Source: an uncultured Erysipelotrichaceae bacterium (lineage in GTDB: Bacteria; Bacillota_I; Bacilli_A; RF39; UBA660). Taken from it: DNA of 64,000 nucleotides. The stretch covers positions 62,001-126,000 of the forward strand of contig CACYLI010000001.1 of NCBI GenBank assembly GCA_902775285.1, in the 5' to 3' direction. Of this stretch, positions 19,801-26,307 are shown piece after piece. Position 1 is the stretch's first letter. Every line of letters starts with the position of its first letter. The notes under the pieces are model-generated. The model did no database searches, was not told where the DNA came from, and saw nothing but the letters and a program-made list of their open reading frames with translations. Both the position numbers and the translations under genes were made by a program.

Positions 19801-22800
19801 ACCATAACCTCTACCACCGACATAAATTCCAGTTGCTTCATCATATTTATTTGTTCCAAAGCTTCCACTTTTAACAATAGTTGTAAATAATGATGAAGTA
19901 CTACTAGCACCATAGTTATTTCCAGACCAAGATCCTGAAATGGTATGTCTATATATTAATCTATTATTTTTATTAGCATCAGTACTTACTCTATCATAAT
20001 CACATCCATATGTAGCAGTAGCTTCTACATATAATGTTTTACTAGAAGAATTTGATGGTGTACTTGTTGATCCATCATTATATAAACCAGATTCAACTAT
20101 TAATCTATATTTTGTAAGATTTGTTCTACTAGTACCAGTACTTGAATTATTTCCTCCAGCAATATAGCCAAAATTAGTTGTTGTTGAATTATATTGTTTA
20201 AGACCTCTTCCAATCTTTAAATTATTATAACCTCCATATATACTTCCATAAGAAGGTCTACCATTATTACCAGAAGATGGCGCACTTTCACCATCAACAG
20301 TATCAACAGATCTAATTTTTATATTATCAATTCTTGTATCTTCACTACAAATAATATATGTATTTCTAACATCCCAAGTATTACTACCTGAATAATCATT
20401 TCCATTATTTAATCCTGTAACAGTGAATGGTTTAGTCTGATTATTAGTCCATGTAGAATTAGAAGTACCACTCATTACAATAACATTCGTATCACGAGTA
20501 GTTAAATAATAATAATTTGTTCCAGAAACTACTACTTCAACATTATTATTTGAATCATAATATTGGATTAATTCATAGTAATTATTACATCCACCATATG
20601 TATTACACCTTCCACTTGTTTGCAAATTTCCATCAGAATTATAATATCCCGCTAAGTTTCCTGAATTTGGAATTGTAATTTTTCTATAAAAGCCTGCAAT
20701 AGATTGCCCTACAGGAACTTCATTAATATAATTTGTTCCAATGACTTGTATTGTATGATAATCCATACCATAATTAGTAAGTTCATAATATGTAGTATTT
20801 GGATCATAACTTCCGGTTGCCGGAACATAACATGTACAATTACCCCAAAATGCTTGACAATTTCCTGTTAAAGGTTGTCCACTTGAGTTTACACTGCCAT
20901 CCGGATATGCTCTACCATTTCTTACAGTTTGACGAGTATAATAATTTGTAATATCTTCATAAATATTTTCAGTTGAAGATATAGTATGATAACCAGAAGA
21001 ATCTAAAGCATTTTGAGCAGCAGTCCAGCTTGAATAAGTAGTTATTTTACCATCAGCCCATGATGCATAAATATCAATATTAATATTAGCTGGATTACTT
21101 CCAGAATAAGTTACAGGTATTTTAACTTGTCTAGTATAAATATTCATATCAAGTGTAATTAAAGCACCACTATAATTAGTTACCCATCCATTAAATGTCT
21201 TATTATTAGGTCTTCTTTCAAATGGATTATCTATTAAATCTATTAAAACATAATCATCACTAGTATTTCCACTAGTTCCATTATTATTAACTTCATATAT
21301 TTTATAATAAACTATTTCATTTTGTGTTTCACTAACAGAAATAGTTCCAGTATAATTGCCTTCTATATCACTACCATGATAATGAACTTCAGTATATACA
21401 AGATTTGTATCATTATATATATTCTTTTTAGTTGTTGTTGGAATAGAACCATCACTAGAATAAGTATAGTTTAATCCATCATAATAATTAGCATCATTTA
21501 AATAATCATTTACATAAACAACTGAACCTTCTATTCCACTATCATGAGCACTTGGAGCATTTCTTACCATTTTCTTAGCTTTTGCTTTAGTTGGAACTGT
21601 ATCATCTTTTCCATTATTAACAATTCTAAATTTATTATCTTCTAATTTCCATTCAAAATCACTATTGTCATTTAAAATACCAACTATTGAACTAGAAGGA
21701 TAATTATTATAAAATGATACCTTATTATTTTTAATTTCATATCTAAATAACAAATCATTTTTTACGTTATAATCTTCTATTAAATCTAGTCCATTAATAT
21801 TATAAACAATATTTTCAACTTGAGAATCACCATATATTTTAATTAAACCAGTTGTGTCATTTATACTACTATTACCATTAACATGAATATTCTTAATAGT
21901 GTTATTACCTTTATCATTAAGAATAAATAAAGATGTTTTAGCATTTTCTTCTTTACCTTCATAATTAACACTTATATTATATAAATTAATATTTTCTATT
22001 TTGCTTGATTCAGCATTTTTAATTAAAGCAATAGTAATATTTTCAACATTATTAGTTATAACTTCATCAGAAGTATCAGTATTTTCTGTATTTTCATCTT
22101 CAGTACTACCAGGTTCTGCGTTTTCTATATTGTTATCAGTAGTATTAGATTCTGCATTATTATTTTCATCTACTTCAGTTTTATTATCTGTAACTACATC
22201 ATCAGTTTTTGTTTCTGTATTAGTTTCTGTCTCTTCTTTTGTTTCAGTAGATGCTGGTGTTTCATTATTAGATGAATTATTATCTTTGTTTTCTGTTTCT
22301 ATATTCTCTGTTGTTTTATTATCAGATTCTTTACTTTCTGTTACTTCGTTTGAATTTTGTTCAGTTTTTATTTCATTGTCATTATTAGTATCTGAAGTAT
22401 TAGTAGTTTCCTCATTTGTATTTTCTAAATTAGAAGCATTATATTCTTCACTACTATTTGTTGATTTAACATTATTTTGTCCTATTATATCTTTTTCTTC
22501 TGCTATAAAAGTAATATCTGAAAAGTTAATGTTTTTTATATTAGCACTATATGTTGAATCAAATAAGCTTAAATTAGCCAACTTTTCTTCATCACTTAAA
22601 TAGTAATTTGATATTTTAAAATTAAATATTGAATATCCATTTCCATCAAAAACTCCACTAAATGATTTACCATCTTGAGCAAATGAAAATTCTTTACCAT
22701 TTAAATTAATATTATTAGTTAAACTATAAAATTTATTGAAATATTCTCCAGATTCATCACCATTTATTATAGAAAAGAAATAAGCCAGTTCACTTCCGGT

Positions 22801-22995
22801 ATTTATGATATATGGATCATCCACACTACCAGAACCATTTTTAAACTTTTTAGCAACTGTTCCATCCCAAATACTAGATGATGTTTTTTCACTAAAAGTA
22901 CTAGTTATTATAAAGAAATTCACAGCAAAAAATAGAAGTATAATTACTACTAATAAACGTTTGTCTTTTAATTTTTCAAGTATTTTTTTGTACAT
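13873..22995 (-). CDS. Giant secreted protein with GGGN beta-repeats (3040 aa)
   Basis: Residues 14-36 form a signal/anchor helix. Residues 44-165 (WDGTVAKKFKNGSGSVDDPY...) resemble the GLUG-type beta-helix entry domains of large surface proteins. Residues about 170-325 are a Thr/Glu/Asn/Ser-rich linker. Residues about 480-1080 form beta-rich domains with scattered Cys. Residues about 1080-2145 carry some 40 repeats of 20-25 residues with the core [VI][YF]GG[GSN]N, a likely right-handed beta-solenoid. The remaining 900 residues are Ig-like. There is no LPxTG, SLH or LysM motif, so attachment may be through the N-terminal helix or by fibre binding. It is probably an adhesin or a matrix scaffold decorated or polymerised with the TasA-like subunits. 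Confidence 0.8.
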   Translation of the reverse strand: MYKKILEKLKDKRLLVVIILLFFAVNFFIITSTFSEKTSSSIWDGTVAKKFKNGSGSVDDPYIINTGSELAYFFSIINGDESGEYFNKFYSLTNNINLNGKEFSFAQDGKSFSGVFDGNGYSIFNFKISNYYLSDEEKLANLSLFDSTYSANIKNINFSDITFIAEEKDIIGQNNVKSTNSSEEYNASNLENTNEETTNTSDTNNDNEIKTEQNSNEVTESKESDNKTTENIETENKDNNSSNNETPASTETKEETETNTETKTDDVVTDNKTEVDENNNAESNTTDNNIENAEPGSTEDENTENTDTSDEVITNNVENITIALIKNAESSKIENINLYNISVNYEGKEENAKTSLFILNDKGNNTIKNIHVNGNSSINDTTGLIKIYGDSQVENIVYNINGLDLIEDYNVKNDLLFRYEIKNNKVSFYNNYPSSSIVGILNDNSDFEWKLEDNKFRIVNNGKDDTVPTKAKAKKMVRNAPSAHDSGIEGSVVYVNDYLNDANYYDGLNYTYSSDGSIPTTTKKNIYNDTNLVYTEVHYHGSDIEGNYTGTISVSETQNEIVYYKIYEVNNNGTSGNTSDDYVLIDLIDNPFERRPNNKTFNGWVTNYSGALITLDMNIYTRQVKIPVTYSGSNPANINIDIYASWADGKITTYSSWTAAQNALDSSGYHTISSTENIYEDITNYYTRQTVRNGRAYPDGSVNSSGQPLTGNCQAFWGNCTCYVPATGSYDPNTTYYELTNYGMDYHTIQVIGTNYINEVPVGQSIAGFYRKITIPNSGNLAGYYNSDGNLQTSGRCNTYGGCNNYYELIQYYDSNNNVEVVVSGTNYYYLTTRDTNVIVMSGTSNSTWTNNQTKPFTVTGLNNGNDYSGSNTWDVRNTYIICSEDTRIDNIKIRSVDTVDGESAPSSGNNGRPSYGSIYGGYNNLKIGRGLKQYNSTTTNFGYIAGGNNSSTGTSRTNLTKYRLIVESGLYNDGSTSTPSNSSSKTLYVEATATYGCDYDRVSTDANKNNRLIYRHTISGSWSGNNYGASSTSSLFTTIVKSGSFGTNKYDEATGIYVGGRGYGTQYSARTAIIEGGYIYNLLGGPLASSTLKTLNNAFIYMKGGEVDLIVGGAGVSETYGNRIIQVTGGRVNYAVLGGSNGVDGSNGDGTLDADSYVYIGGNAVIGNPTLVQNNSIESYSKVEAGSVFGIGNGKEGQSSIGTVNNSNVVIDGNCTINKNVYGGGNFGATGQNGSNNTYNTNIVINGGEIKGSVYGGGNNNGAGSSNNTTNIYITMNDGEVYGSVYGGSRTKGEVYGSTNVNIINGKVYTDVYGGGEGANTFVRNNVGVTIGDSTSGPNINGSVYGGSAFGTVNALSTTASSNSNTVNVTVNNGTILKSVFGGAKGSSSATPYVKGNITVDINGGTITNVFGGFDEAGKPEGTDTVYIDGGTVTNAYGGGNKTSIDETNIYLRGGTVTTLYGGSNQLGDVIETNVHIQNGIVSTVFGGNNEGGTCTTTNVDVTGATVNTAIYGGGNLVNTTTTNVNISKTGNTIPNVFGGGNNAGSTTTNVTLASGSGPINITNVYGGSNETGVVTTSNVNVNNGTVTNVFGGNNAGGNTTNSNVNQTAGTITTIYGGGNEAETGTNIVTITGGTTTTVFGGGNEATSSNSTVTISGGTLTTVYGGGNKAGITNNTNVTISNGTINSVVYGGGNEGNVGGSTTVTITNTTNTIPNVYGGGNQAGANTTNVTLNNTAKATNVYGGSNQAGNVSVSNVNINNGTVTTLYGGNNAGGKTTTTNIAVSAGQVTTIFGGGNQAEAEDTHVTINGGQTPTVYGGGNKATVDTTEVIVNDGTLTTIFGGGNEAYVNEETNVTVHNATSTISNIYGGGNHAGAASTNITLEATDATSVINVTNVFGGSNESGNVDTSNVVISNGQVGSVYGGNNAGGKTLSTSVKINNGTIANVYGGGNRAISDKSSVFMRNGTVNNIYAGGNAAGITNDTSLLIQGGTVINNVYGGGNEGSVGTNTSVLINNANINGSAYAGGNGSTATVYGNTSITVGGTTVIGTPSCSVLSTCSVFGGGNAATTGSENVNNSTALVNIAGATVYGNVYGGANTSKVYGQTSVNIGADVAVGNNVQRGDVSIKGTVFGGGEANASGSDEYDWTFVSVTKAIDVNINGHNYENFEILGSIFGSGNASTTTGTSQITIKNYGTYDNPKKNISIQRTDLLVLNNSSILLIGATDRENEYSDVLFSLSRIDELDLTNNSTLYLETGANLLQEFKSLTSNGSVAQVTINENNKTVTKNVDNRIYMYTGKNLNIAKNQNITDYGEVTGMTFFGMYKYNSNGTINTGIYDKYDYDDTLDWGDVFENVSSYVLGLHKTNHDIEVDGFYTNYMDEATSKNIVNYIEPTPPTGPLYMWTIGAGVIEYEIELVASKYSTLGTIELSLRDFTDPNTSFEIQGFDFSELDPDISLVDKNSIKKIAPTDAEANTVMGLSMQTSNIGWLSNSYTQFITNEQQSYIGDKDYIGGNNDSAPTLLFYLHHSKNITEAASMGKATIKLLSIRQVDALNKESKRLVITVNMSKVLFDTVNYEGAMTAGRKYELFTSSATNITSSSSISAYYSLFNSGASIYRSGYHRGLVSNYVLPLNTKITMIDLAKDTPEYYYHTITASDVTNAQTQLTTSDTVFYNLSMFETMGAVNSGVYYDDVAKNTSYCSTGNYCNEEYIFIIDFGDTQINADSLNNQLLIEIRDNDDEIIYSVLGPQHQDMVYNIYTNKDAIIDMDGTLDRNKIYNGETVIADMTIDYTQSTVGSTTIYDTHYFDSKLGMKISLINEDGDVVTGTTLLGLYYEIDGVRYYPNIDGTTRIKIADKVDSAEKWVIINTGTSKIASGNYTLRFESFGSPDGIYYGLNSSDTKDFAIEIVNEIYGLDVNTTPEEMIINSLTGKNANGEASIKFDIDYNSGLNNPSIHLKMYRRNYNTIDDTTYTLINAQDYFDNALVRDKEKEYIIIDNPNETNSVTFRTKSELITGTYRLEFILYDGSSAIGTVEKYIVIK
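16560..19755 (-). repeat. Coding repeats: about 40 VYGGGN-type units
   Basis: On the plus strand, variants of TTTCCTCCACCATATAC recur about every 60-75 bases. Each encodes [VI][YF]GG[GSN]N preceded by a T/N/V-rich strand such as TNVTISGGT. In the central part six to seven units form a higher-order block in the order GGGNxAG, GGSNxxG, GGNNAGG, GGGNxA, GGGN, GGGN, repeated three times, showing past segmental duplication. Such DNA can expand or shrink by slippage or recombination. Confidence 0.85.
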
Positions 22996-23023
22996 CTACT
23001 TCCTACTCTCCCATAATAATAAA

Positions 23024-23052
23024 ATTATACCATATTTAAAGAATTCAAACAA
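23024..23052 (-). promoter_or_regulatory. Promoter of the giant surface-protein gene
   Basis: On the minus strand TTGTTT (23052-23047), a 17-base spacer and TATAAT (23029-23024) preceded by TGG, i.e. an extended -10. It lies about 30 bases upstream of the start codon, immediately after the terminator of the preceding gene. Confidence 0.7.
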
Positions 23053-23063
23053 TATTTTACACA

Positions 23064-23090
23064 TAAAAAAAATCAGCTTTTTAGCTGATT
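23064..23090 (-). terminator. Rho-independent terminator after the major TasA-like gene
   Basis: On the minus strand the stem AATCAGCT/AGCTGATT with an AAAA loop is followed by a run of seven T. It separates the transcript from 24.9 kb from that of the giant gene. Confidence 0.85.
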
Positions 23091-23093
23091 TAA

Positions 23094-24170
23094 TTATGGT
23101 GTTTCATTTCCATCATCTAATGAGAATCCAAGTTTATATGTAAGGTCAGAACCTGAAGCGCTGTTTTCACAATCAACATCTTGTCCTTCAATCCACATAT
23201 ATACCCTAATTTTTGTAATTCCAGTGCTTAAATGGAATGCATTAAGTAAATTAGTTTCTTTTGTACTTCCTTTATAAGCTTCTTTATGTTCTTCATCTTG
23301 ATCAGAATAAGCTACATTAGTTCTATATAATGTTGGAACACTTTCAAAGTAAGTAGAACTTGGAGTTCCACCTGTTCCAGGGTTTGTATCTAATAATACG
23401 ATTGGAGTTGATATAGCAGCTTTAACCCCTAAATATGGTACAGCAGCAACTCCTGAAGCAGCAGTTGTTGTGCTAAGTCCATAATATAAACTAGCATTAT
23501 TTGTACCACTTGCTTTATGAGCATCATAGTTTGGTTCAACTACAATTGAAGAGTTTCCACTCATTAATGCTTGTGCAGCAGCTGCAGTTGCTGTTGAAGC
23601 TACATTTCCTTCAATAACAAATGCATATCTTGCAGCATATTGTAAACCTTTATCAGTTGTTTCAGCTTTAACTTTTACACCAGAACCATTTTCTAAATAA
23701 ATATCAGCTCCAGCTTCATCATCAACTTTTAAGAAAATATCAAATGCGATAAAATCTCCAGTTGTACCTTTTGCTTCAGCTGGTGATTTAGTTGCAGTAA
23801 GTGCAAGTTTACCTGCATCAGCTCCAGTTTTAATACCTTCAACAGTACCCTTATAGAAATTTAAATATCCATTAGTAACTGAACCATTTGTTGAAACTGG
23901 TGCTAATTGTGATGGTAATTGATTTGTATTACCACTCCAGTTTGTTGGTGTAGTTATATCAGTATTTGATATTAATGTTTTCCATTCAGTTGCATCAGTT
24001 GAAATTTGCAAACCTGAACTTGCAGCTATACGCACATTGATAGGATCAATTGTTACACTTCTGTTAGCAGTGAACCATGCGTAAGTTGATGTTGATAATA
24101 ATACTATTGTTAAAAATAGTAGTAATACCAATGATTTTAATTTTTTCTTTTTTTCTTTTCTTTTTGCCAT
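23094..24170 (-). CDS. Putative major TasA-like fibre subunit (Ala-rich)
   Basis: The start at 24170 is set by GGAGTGA upstream. A Lys-rich N-terminus, a hydrophobic core and STSTYAWFTANRSVTI form a SipW-type signal. The mature protein is about 325 residues and rich in Ala, Gly, Thr and Ser. It shows less AT-driven codon bias than its neighbours, as expected for an abundant structural protein. The C-terminus holds YMWIEGQDVDCEN, a motif shared with the upstream gene. Size and composition resemble TasA. It is second in a two-gene transcript driven by the strongest-looking promoter in the region and closed by a terminator, so it is my best candidate for the main fibre subunit. Confidence 0.7.
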   Translation of the reverse strand: MAKRKEKKKKLKSLVLLLFLTIVLLSTSTYAWFTANRSVTIDPINVRIAASSGLQISTDATEWKTLISNTDITTPTNWSGNTNQLPSQLAPVSTNGSVTNGYLNFYKGTVEGIKTGADAGKLALTATKSPAEAKGTTGDFIAFDIFLKVDDEAGADIYLENGSGVKVKAETTDKGLQYAARYAFVIEGNVASTATAAAAQALMSGNSSIVVEPNYDAHKASGTNNASLYYGLSTTTAASGVAAVPYLGVKAAISTPIVLLDTNPGTGGTPSSTYFESVPTLYRTNVAYSDQDEEHKEAYKGSTKETNLLNAFHLSTGITKIRVYMWIEGQDVDCENSASGSDLTYKLGFSLDDGNETP

Positions 24171-24175
24171 AAAAA

Positions 24176-24898
24176 TCACTCCAATTCATTTAATGTTTCT
24201 TCTGTATGTTCTTCTATTAATTTCATATGTAATCTAACATGTCCACCAATCAAGGCATTTGTACATTCAGGGTCATCCCCTTCAATCCAAACAACAACTG
24301 TTATTTTGTCAAGATCTCCCGCTTTCATGTCTTTTCTTTGCTCTAAAATTATCATTCCGTCTTCATCATCCCTAAACTTCTTAGTTCCAGGTTCAGCTTC
24401 ACCATCTATACTGTTGCCTTTCGCATAAATAGTTTTCTCATCGTTAACGTAAATCATAATTCTAAGAGCTTCATCGGCATTTTTGATTACATCATCCATT
24501 ACAATAGAATACCAATAATTTAATATTGCTTCCCCTTGATTCTCCATATAGAACGAATATGCAATGTAATTTTTGCCATTATGTGAGCCTTCATACTCCG
24601 TGATATCATCAGGTAACCACTTTATAGATATATTATCCATAAACTGCAAATCTTCTGCTTTAAGTTTTCTCTTTGGAGTAGGATCATTTAATGTTTCATA
24701 CATAGCAAGTCCACTATACAGCATTTTATTATCCTCAAGAGCAACAACAAAACTTCCATCATTAAAAAGTATTTTTAACACAATATAGATAACAATTAAA
24801 AGCAATAAAAGTAATAAAACAGCAAGCTTTGCAAATTTGCCAAGTCTTTGCCAATTTCTTATTTTATTTGCCTTAACTACTACATCCTTTTTTGCCAT
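24176..24898 (-). CDS. Membrane-anchored TasA-related protein
   Basis: The ATG at 24898 follows GGAGGAG; a longer frame from 24925 would start inside the leader hairpin. A basic N-terminus (about 25 residues) precedes a long Leu/Ile helix (about 27-46) without the Ala-Tyr/Trp-Phe junction typical of the secreted subunits, so it may stay anchored. The exported domain ends in VVVWIEGDDPECTN, clearly related to the WIEGxDxxCxN motif of the downstream fibre candidate. It may be a base or anchor subunit, comparable in position to TapA relative to TasA, although I see no sequence link to TapA. The next gene starts five bases after its stop. Confidence 0.65.
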   Translation of the reverse strand: MAKKDVVVKANKIRNWQRLGKFAKLAVLLLLLLLIVIYIVLKILFNDGSFVVALEDNKMLYSGLAMYETLNDPTPKRKLKAEDLQFMDNISIKWLPDDITEYEGSHNGKNYIAYSFYMENQGEAILNYWYSIVMDDVIKNADEALRIMIYVNDEKTIYAKGNSIDGEAEPGTKKFRDDEDGMIILEQRKDMKAGDLDKITVVVWIEGDDPECTNALIGGHVRLHMKLIEEHTEETLNELE

Positions 24899-24926
24899 AA
24901 TACTCCTCCAATGATTAGTAGTCATA

Positions 24927-24958
24927 ATATATGATAGCCACTCTTGTCTATCATATAT
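24927..24958 (-). promoter_or_regulatory. Perfect dyad at the predicted transcript start
   Basis: ATATATGATAG and CTATCATATAT are perfect 11-base arms around a 10-base loop. The dyad begins at about +1 of the promoter just upstream, so it can act as a DNA operator or as a 5'-terminal hairpin stabilising the mRNA for the fibre proteins. Confidence 0.6.
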
Positions 24959-24964
24959 ATTTCA

Positions 24965-24993
24965 ATTATAATCAAATAATTTAAAAAAATCAA
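24965..24993 (-). promoter_or_regulatory. Promoter of the two-gene fibre transcript
   Basis: On the minus strand TTGATT (24993-24988), a 17-base spacer and a perfect TATAAT (24970-24965). The transcript would start near 24958, at the edge of the 11-base dyad. Confidence 0.75.
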
Positions 24994-25026
24994 CAAAAAT
25001 CGACATTAATTTTAAATAATTTTTAT

Positions 25027-25062
25027 AAAAAAAAGACTATTTATTTATTTTATTAATAGTCT
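25027..25062 (-). terminator. Terminator overlapping the end of the coat-like gene
   Basis: The minus strand reads AGACTATT, an AT-rich loop, AATAGTCT and then a run of eight T. The first arm lies inside the last codons of the gene ending at 25037. Confidence 0.7.
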
Positions 25063-25279
25063 CTTTTATAATATTAGTTTTAACATTTTCAACTTCATAA
25101 AAACCATACTCAGTCATTAAATCATATGTATTTGCTTGATGTTTCATTGTTTCATCTAATCCATTTTTTAAAACTTTTCTTACATCTTCATTTGAACTTT
25201 CTAATGTACCATGTACAAAAACTTCAACATTGCTTTTTAAAATCATTAAATAATTATCTAATAATAAATTATCATTCAT
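25037..25279 (-). CDS. CotF-like spore coat family protein
   Basis: The 80-residue protein contains HGTLESSNEDVRKVLKNGLDE and later MTEYGFYEVENV, matching the short Coat_F family, which forms a helical ferritin-like bundle. In spore formers such proteins are coat components; in non-sporulating lineages similar proteins exist with unknown roles. It overlaps the preceding CotF-associated gene by eight bases and shares its terminator. Whether this organism sporulates cannot be told from the window. Confidence 0.7.
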   Translation of the reverse strand: MNDNLLLDNYLMILKSNVEVFVHGTLESSNEDVRKVLKNGLDETMKHQANTYDLMTEYGFYEVENVKTNIIKETINKINK

Positions 25280-25463
25280 TTAGTTTTTCCTCCATTAAAC
25301 ACATTATTTTTTCTTTAATACTCATATGTATTTTTTCTTCCTTTTTAAAAAAATCAACTAATTCTTCTTCACTAACCATATCTTGCATTTCTTCACATAT
25401 ACAAATAGTATTATCTTCATGCTTAATCGCATCTTCTAAATATAATAATTCTTTTTGTGTCAT
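25272..25463 (-). CDS. CotF-associated small helical protein
   Basis: The ATG at 25463 is chosen for its GGAGG; a 16-residue upstream extension lacks one. The 63-residue sequence MTQKELLYLEDAIKHEDN... with KIHMSIKEKIMCL near its end matches the short helical proteins usually encoded directly before CotF in Clostridia and Bacilli. It contains two closely spaced Cys (ICIC). It is translationally coupled to the CotF-like gene and probably works with it. Confidence 0.65.
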   Translation of the reverse strand: MTQKELLYLEDAIKHEDNTICICEEMQDMVSEEELVDFFKKEEKIHMSIKEKIMCLMEEKLNE

Positions 25464-25512
25464 AATATTCCTCCTAAAATTATTATTAACCAAACAAAAA
25501 GTTTTATACAAA

Positions 25513-25536
25513 AAAAGAGTACTTCTACTCTATTAT
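25513..25536 (-). terminator. Terminator of the Nudix/hypothetical pair
   Basis: GAGTA-GAAG-TACTC followed by seven T on the minus strand. The 5' arm overlaps the last codons of the gene ending at 25525. Confidence 0.7.
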
Positions 25537-25851
25537 AAATAATAAATCTTTATCTATTAATTCTTTTTCAGTAATATATTTATCATAATTACCATCTTTA
25601 TAATTTGCCATAAGCTCATCTATTACTTCAAAAAAGTATTCATCTCTTAAATTTAGTTTTTTCATTATAACACATATAGCTAATGTATTATAGAATTCTT
25701 CTATTTCATTTTCAAAAGAAGAAGGTCCTAACACATCATCAACAATATAATCATTAAAACTTTCTATTCCAATTTCATCTATCTTTTCTTTTTCTCTTAC
25801 ATAATTCGCTTCAATAAAATCTTTTATTTCTTTATATGATATTTTTTTCAT
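25525..25851 (-). CDS. Hypothetical acidic protein (108 aa)
   Basis: A mainly helical acidic protein with no signal peptide. No family is recognised with confidence; the segment FYNTLAICVIMKKLNLRDEYF might suit a small immunity- or regulator-like fold. Its start overlaps the Nudix gene by 20 bases and has GGAG eight bases upstream, so the two are co-expressed. Confidence 0.55.
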   Translation of the reverse strand: MKKISYKEIKDFIEANYVREKEKIDEIGIESFNDYIVDDVLGPSSFENEIEEFYNTLAICVIMKKLNLRDEYFFEVIDELMANYKDGNYDKYITEKELIDKDLLFIIE

Positions 25852-26236
25852 TATATTCTCCTTCTACATACTTAGCAAGATTTATATCTGCCCGTGATAA
25901 ATCATAATCAAGTAATTCATTTATATTAACATATTTATATTCACTATGATCATGTAAATTAAAACTACCACTAATATATTCACACTCATATAGTTTTAAA
26001 TTAATTACTTTATTAGGATATTTATATATATTATTTGTTATATATTTTTTAGCTTTTATATTTAATTCAAACTCTTCTTTTATTTCTCTTTCTATAGCTT
26101 CTTCATCACTTTCATCACTTTTTGCTTTTCCACCAGGAAATTCCCATTTACCTAAATTATTAACATCTCCTGTACTTCTTTTAGCAATCAAAACTTTATT
26201 ATCTTTAAATATTAATGCAGCTATAACATTAATCAT
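25832..26236 (-). CDS. Nudix hydrolase, MutT-like
   Basis: The Nudix box is complete: GKAKSDE, seven residues, then REIKEEF (about residues 36-57), preceded by GKWEFPGG. At 134 residues with an N-terminal MINVIAALIF strand it has the size of MutT-type enzymes that hydrolyse oxidised nucleoside triphosphates such as 8-oxo-dGTP. The exact substrate cannot be read from the sequence. It is divergent from the purine permease with about 70 bases between the starts. Confidence 0.85.
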   Translation of the reverse strand: MINVIAALIFKDNKVLIAKRSTGDVNNLGKWEFPGGKAKSDESDEEAIEREIKEEFELNIKAKKYITNNIYKYPNKVINLKLYECEYISGSFNLHDHSEYKYVNINELLDYDLSRADINLAKYVEGEYNEKNII

Positions 26237-26307
26237 AAAACCACCCGAATTAATTATAGCACAAATATTATTTTTTATATGTTATAATTATAATTAGGTG
26301 AAATAAT

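Noticed and set aside
22001-22603. 200-codon plus-strand frame rich in Ser/Val/Leu
   Set aside because: It is antisense to the Thr/Glu/Asn linker of the giant protein; low-complexity coding DNA gives open antisense frames.
26237-26307. Purine riboswitch upstream of the permease
   Set aside because: The gap is too short and lacks the three-way-junction sequence of the purine aptamer.
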